DNA from: Prevotellaceae bacterium
GTDB taxonomy: Bacteria > Bacteroidota > Bacteroidia > Bacteroidales > UBA932
DNA: 7,402 nt
NCBI GenBank assembly: GCA_031289385.1
Contig: JAITPP010000340.1
Coordinates: 1 to 7,402 of the forward strand
Direction of reading: 5' to 3'
Under the pieces are notes generated by a model. It was given only the letters and a program-made list of their open reading frames with translations, was not told the DNA's origin and ran no database searches. Positions within the stretch are counted from its first letter, which is position 1; each line of letters begins with the position of its first letter. The position numbers were made by a program, and so were the translations under genes. This document shows, one piece after another, positions 5,824 through 7,402 of this stretch.

Positions 5824-5901
5824 GTATTCAGTAATTACGTATTCTGTATTTCGTATTTCGTATTCTGTATTCCGTATTCTGTATTTCGTATTTCGTAATT
5901 G
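5824..5901 (+). repeat. Heptamer array GTATTYN upstream of lpdA
   Basis: GTATTCA and an 8-bp GTAATTAC are followed by eight GTATTYN units (GTATTCT, GTATTTC or GTATTCC; 5839-5894) and a closing GTAATTG (5895-5901). It is the same family and orientation as 3760-3927, and it also ends in GTAATTG. It lies between the permease stop and the lpdA promoter region. Confidence 0.9.
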
Positions 5902-5903
5902 AA

Positions 5904-5954
5904 TTATTAATTGTTAATTGTTAATTGGTTAATTATTAATTATTAATTGATTAA
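5904..5954 (+). repeat. TTRTTAA heptamer array running into the permease stop codon
   Basis: Units TTATTAA, TTGTTAA, TTGTTAA, TTGGTTAA, TTATTAA, TTATTAA and TTGATTAA (five 7-mers, two 8-mers) continue to 5954, so the last unit covers the TAA stop codon of the permease (5951-5953). The sequence is partly self-complementary (TTAA and AATT cores) and could form weak A-T stems. There is no proper terminator. Confidence 0.82.
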
Positions 5955-7027
5955 AATCCTGCAAAAACGCCTGTAAATCCTATAATAATTCCAATTATAA
6001 GTTTTATCAATTTCATATAAATAAAACTTTTTTTACTTTCTGCCAGCAAAGGCAAAGCCGAATGTCCATCCTGCACAAACGAATTTGCCATCAATACGCT
6101 GAACGGAATTGCACCATTCATAAATAAAACAATAAATATTATATGTGGTCCCGATTCGGGAATTAAACCAACAAGCAAAGCAAGCAGCAGCACCGAAATG
6201 CGGTTATTGCTTGTCCACTCGTTGAGATTGATAAAATGCAGCAAAAAATAAATCACAAGCAAAGCCCCGAATGTCCACAAAAATATTTTCAGAAAATGTT
6301 TTTTTATGATATGTCCCCACAGATGTTCGTCGAGAAAATGATCGCTCACTTTCGCTATCACATAAAGCGTTACCAAACTTACGACGGCAAACAATATGTT
6401 TATCCAACGCTCGTTGAAAACACTGCTGAAACCGTTTCCATAATAATTTTTATTGATAAAATGCGTGTCGTGCGAATGCTCTAACAACCCGCTCACTATT
6501 CCGAATATAAAAAGTATAACGCCCGCAATAAGCGCAACACGTTGAAAAGTTATATTTTTAAGATTGTTGAAAATATTTCCGTGAACATTTTCAACCTCGT
6601 GAGTATGTATCTGAAAATGATTTTGATAAACAGGCATTGGCGATTTTTTTACAAATAAATTAATAGTAAAGCCAACGATTACGGCTGCCACAAATAACAA
6701 AACCGTTATTATAACGGCAGTTTCGGGAATAGCGGCAAACAGCAAAAAAGCCTCGTCGCCCAGCGAAACAATCATTACCGCCGTAAGTGCACCAAAATTT
6801 ACTATGCCGTGAGTGAAAAGCGAAACAATCACAAAGCCGCCAATACAGCCCGGAATAAGCCCAAACAACGACGCTACAACCAATTGCTTAAATCGTGATT
6901 TTTGAAGATTCAACAGTCGTTGTCCGCCCGAAATTACGTTGATGTATTCAATAATCAACATCATTACCATCACCAAACCCGTGATAAGCAATGAATTTCT
7001 AATAATATCAAATATTTCGTGAGTCAT
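5951..7027 (-). CDS. ArsP_2-family 10-TM permease (putative metal/arsenic exporter)
   Basis: From the ATG at 7027 the protein has 358 residues and about ten membrane segments. It resembles the ArsP_2 family (putative 10-TM heavy-metal exporter, also annotated as arsenic efflux or putative manganese transporter). The two halves look like inverted copies: GLIPGCIGGF (56-65) mirrors GLIPESGPH (287-295), and SLGDEAFLLFA (88-98) corresponds to QDGHSALPLLAES (319-331). The central hydrophilic parts are histidine-rich: HFQIHTHEVENVH (137-149), EHSHDTH (183-189) and DHFLDEHLWGHIIKKH (229-244), which could bind metal ions. The frame is open to a TTG at 7057, but a perfect -7 promoter box lies at 7047-7054 inside that extension, so the inner ATG is used here. 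The gene stands alone and its substrate is unproven. Confidence 0.85.
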   Translation of the reverse strand: MTHEIFDIIRNSLLITGLVMVMMLIIEYINVISGGQRLLNLQKSRFKQLVVASLFGLIPGCIGGFVIVSLFTHGIVNFGALTAVMIVSLGDEAFLLFAAIPETAVIITVLLFVAAVIVGFTINLFVKKSPMPVYQNHFQIHTHEVENVHGNIFNNLKNITFQRVALIAGVILFIFGIVSGLLEHSHDTHFINKNYYGNGFSSVFNERWINILFAVVSLVTLYVIAKVSDHFLDEHLWGHIIKKHFLKIFLWTFGALLVIYFLLHFINLNEWTSNNRISVLLLALLVGLIPESGPHIIFIVLFMNGAIPFSVLMANSFVQDGHSALPLLAESKKSFIYMKLIKLIIGIIIGFTGVFAGF

Positions 7028-7046
7028 TATTTTAACAAAATTGCCA

Positions 7047-7054
7047 CAAAGGTA
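7047..7054 (-). promoter_or_regulatory. -7 promoter box of the permease gene
   Basis: The minus strand reads TACCTTTG, an exact match to the Bacteroidota TAnnTTTG box, 20 bp upstream of the ATG at 7027. The transcript would start around 7040 with a leader of some 13 nt. No clear TTTG -33 box is found at the usual distance. Confidence 0.62.
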
Positions 7055-7069
7055 CAAAAAAAATTATTA

Positions 7070-7127
7070 GTCGTAAGTCATAAGTTGTAAGTCGAAAGAA
7101 AAAATAATTATGAATTACGAAAATTAC
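7070..7127 (+). repeat. Short heptamer array GTCGTAA x4 and AATTAC words
   Basis: GTCGTAA, GTCATAA, GTTGTAA and GTCGAAA follow in exact 7-bp register (7070-7097). GAATTAC (7112-7118) and a spaced second AATTAC (7122-7127) then appear, which is the GTAATTN family in reverse orientation. Together they fill the region just upstream of the permease promoter. Confidence 0.7.
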
Positions 7128-7152
7128 GAATTATTATTTTATTGAAAAAAAT

Positions 7153-7287
7153 CTTGACAAACTTGATAAACTTTATAAACTTGATAAACTTTACAAACTT
7201 TACAAACTTGATAAACTTGATAAACTTGATAAACTTGATAAACTTTACAAACTTGATAAACTTTACAAACTTTACAAACTTGATAAA
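7153..7287 (+). repeat. 15-unit nonamer tandem array, CTTGATAAA / CTTTACAAA
   Basis: Fifteen 9-bp units follow without any insertion or deletion. Eight are CTTGATAAA, five CTTTACAAA, one CTTTATAAA and one CTTGACAAA (the first). Only positions 4 (G or T) and 6 (T or C) vary, and they are mostly linked as G..T or T..C. The array fills the middle of the 331-bp divergent spacer between the permease and the plus-strand gene at 7359, and ends in a T-run (7289-7296). The unit length is a multiple of three, but no ATG leads into it, so coding is unlikely. Confidence 0.95.
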
Positions 7288-7318
7288 CTTTTTTTTATAC
7301 TATTTCAAAATAAAATTA

Positions 7319-7326
7319 TAATTTTG
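7319..7326 (+). promoter_or_regulatory. -7 promoter box of the right-edge gene
   Basis: TAATTTTG is an exact match to the Bacteroidota TAnnTTTG box, 32 bp before the ATG at 7359, implying a leader of about 25 nt. No TTTG box is seen at the usual upstream distance; that stretch is a T-run at the end of the nonamer array. Confidence 0.5.
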
Positions 7327-7358
7327 TTGCAATAAATAATCTTCAAAAATTAAATAAG

Positions 7359-7402
7359 ATGAAAAAAATAAATTTATTTATTAGCGGATTTTTATGCTTT
7401 TA
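7359..7402 (+). CDS. Start of an unidentified exported or membrane protein (partial)
   Basis: The ATG at 7359 opens a frame to the window edge reading MKKINLFISGFLCF: a basic N-terminus followed by hydrophobic residues, the beginning of a signal peptide or first membrane helix. It is divergent from the permease and has its own -7 box 32 bp upstream. A cysteine at residue 13 might belong to a lipoprotein signal, but too little follows to tell. Nothing more can be said about function from 14 codons. Confidence 0.6.
   Translation, partial: MKKINLFISGFLCF

Noticed and set aside
7153..7287. CRISPR array or tandem protein-coding repeat
   Set aside because: Units are 9 bp with no spacers, so it is not CRISPR. 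Although 9 bp is codon-periodic, there is no ATG or promoter leading into it.

Overview
This window looks like chromosomal DNA of a member of the Bacteroidota, probably an uncultured Bacteroidales-type lineage. The DNA is AT-rich and the intergenic DNA extremely so. Two genes carry exact matches to the Bacteroidota -7 promoter box TAnnTTTG, start codons lack Shine-Dalgarno sequences, and the DnaA, PiT, DUF47 and ArsP_2-type proteins are of ordinary lengths for their families. The phylum call is an inference from these traits; no database search was possible.

Five complete genes lie on the minus strand and so are transcribed right to left: an ArsP_2-family 10-TM permease (5951-7027), dihydrolipoyl dehydrogenase lpdA (4325-5707), a DUF47/PhoU-like protein (3099-3746), a PiT phosphate transporter (2020-3045) and dnaA (353-1783). 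The DUF47 and PiT genes are 53 bp apart and form a phosphate-uptake pair. A sixth gene begins on the plus strand at 7359 and runs off the right edge. Two starts were moved inward from the longest open frames. The DUF47 protein starts at 3746, not 3935, because the extra 63 codons are tandem repeat. The permease starts at 7027, not at a TTG at 7057, because its promoter lies over that TTG.

The unusual part is the intergenic DNA. Nearly every spacer, except those between pit and dnaA and between DUF47 and pit, is built from short tandem repeats with a 7-bp period. At least seven core sequences are present (GTATTYN, GTAATTN, CATTCTT, AATACTN with ACGACTA, ATTTAYT, TTRTTAA, GTCGTAA). They share the period but not the sequence. 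One array of 24 units (3760-3927) has no insertions or deletions. A separate 15-unit array of 9-bp units, also free of indels, fills the divergent promoter region on the right (7153-7287). Arrays stop at or within a few bases of genes: they touch the lpdA start codon, end three bases from its stop and overlap the permease stop. The GTATT/AATAC family lies in opposite orientation at the two ends of both the dnaA-pit-DUF47 block and the lpdA block. Two GC-richer, hairpin-bearing elements (6-115 and 4032-4144) share a layout and look like dispersed repeats.

No tRNA, rRNA, insertion sequence or CRISPR array was seen, and no DnaA-box cluster marks an origin next to dnaA. The coding genes are conventional housekeeping and transport functions; the candidate for something undescribed is the heptamer and nonamer repeat system in the spacers.
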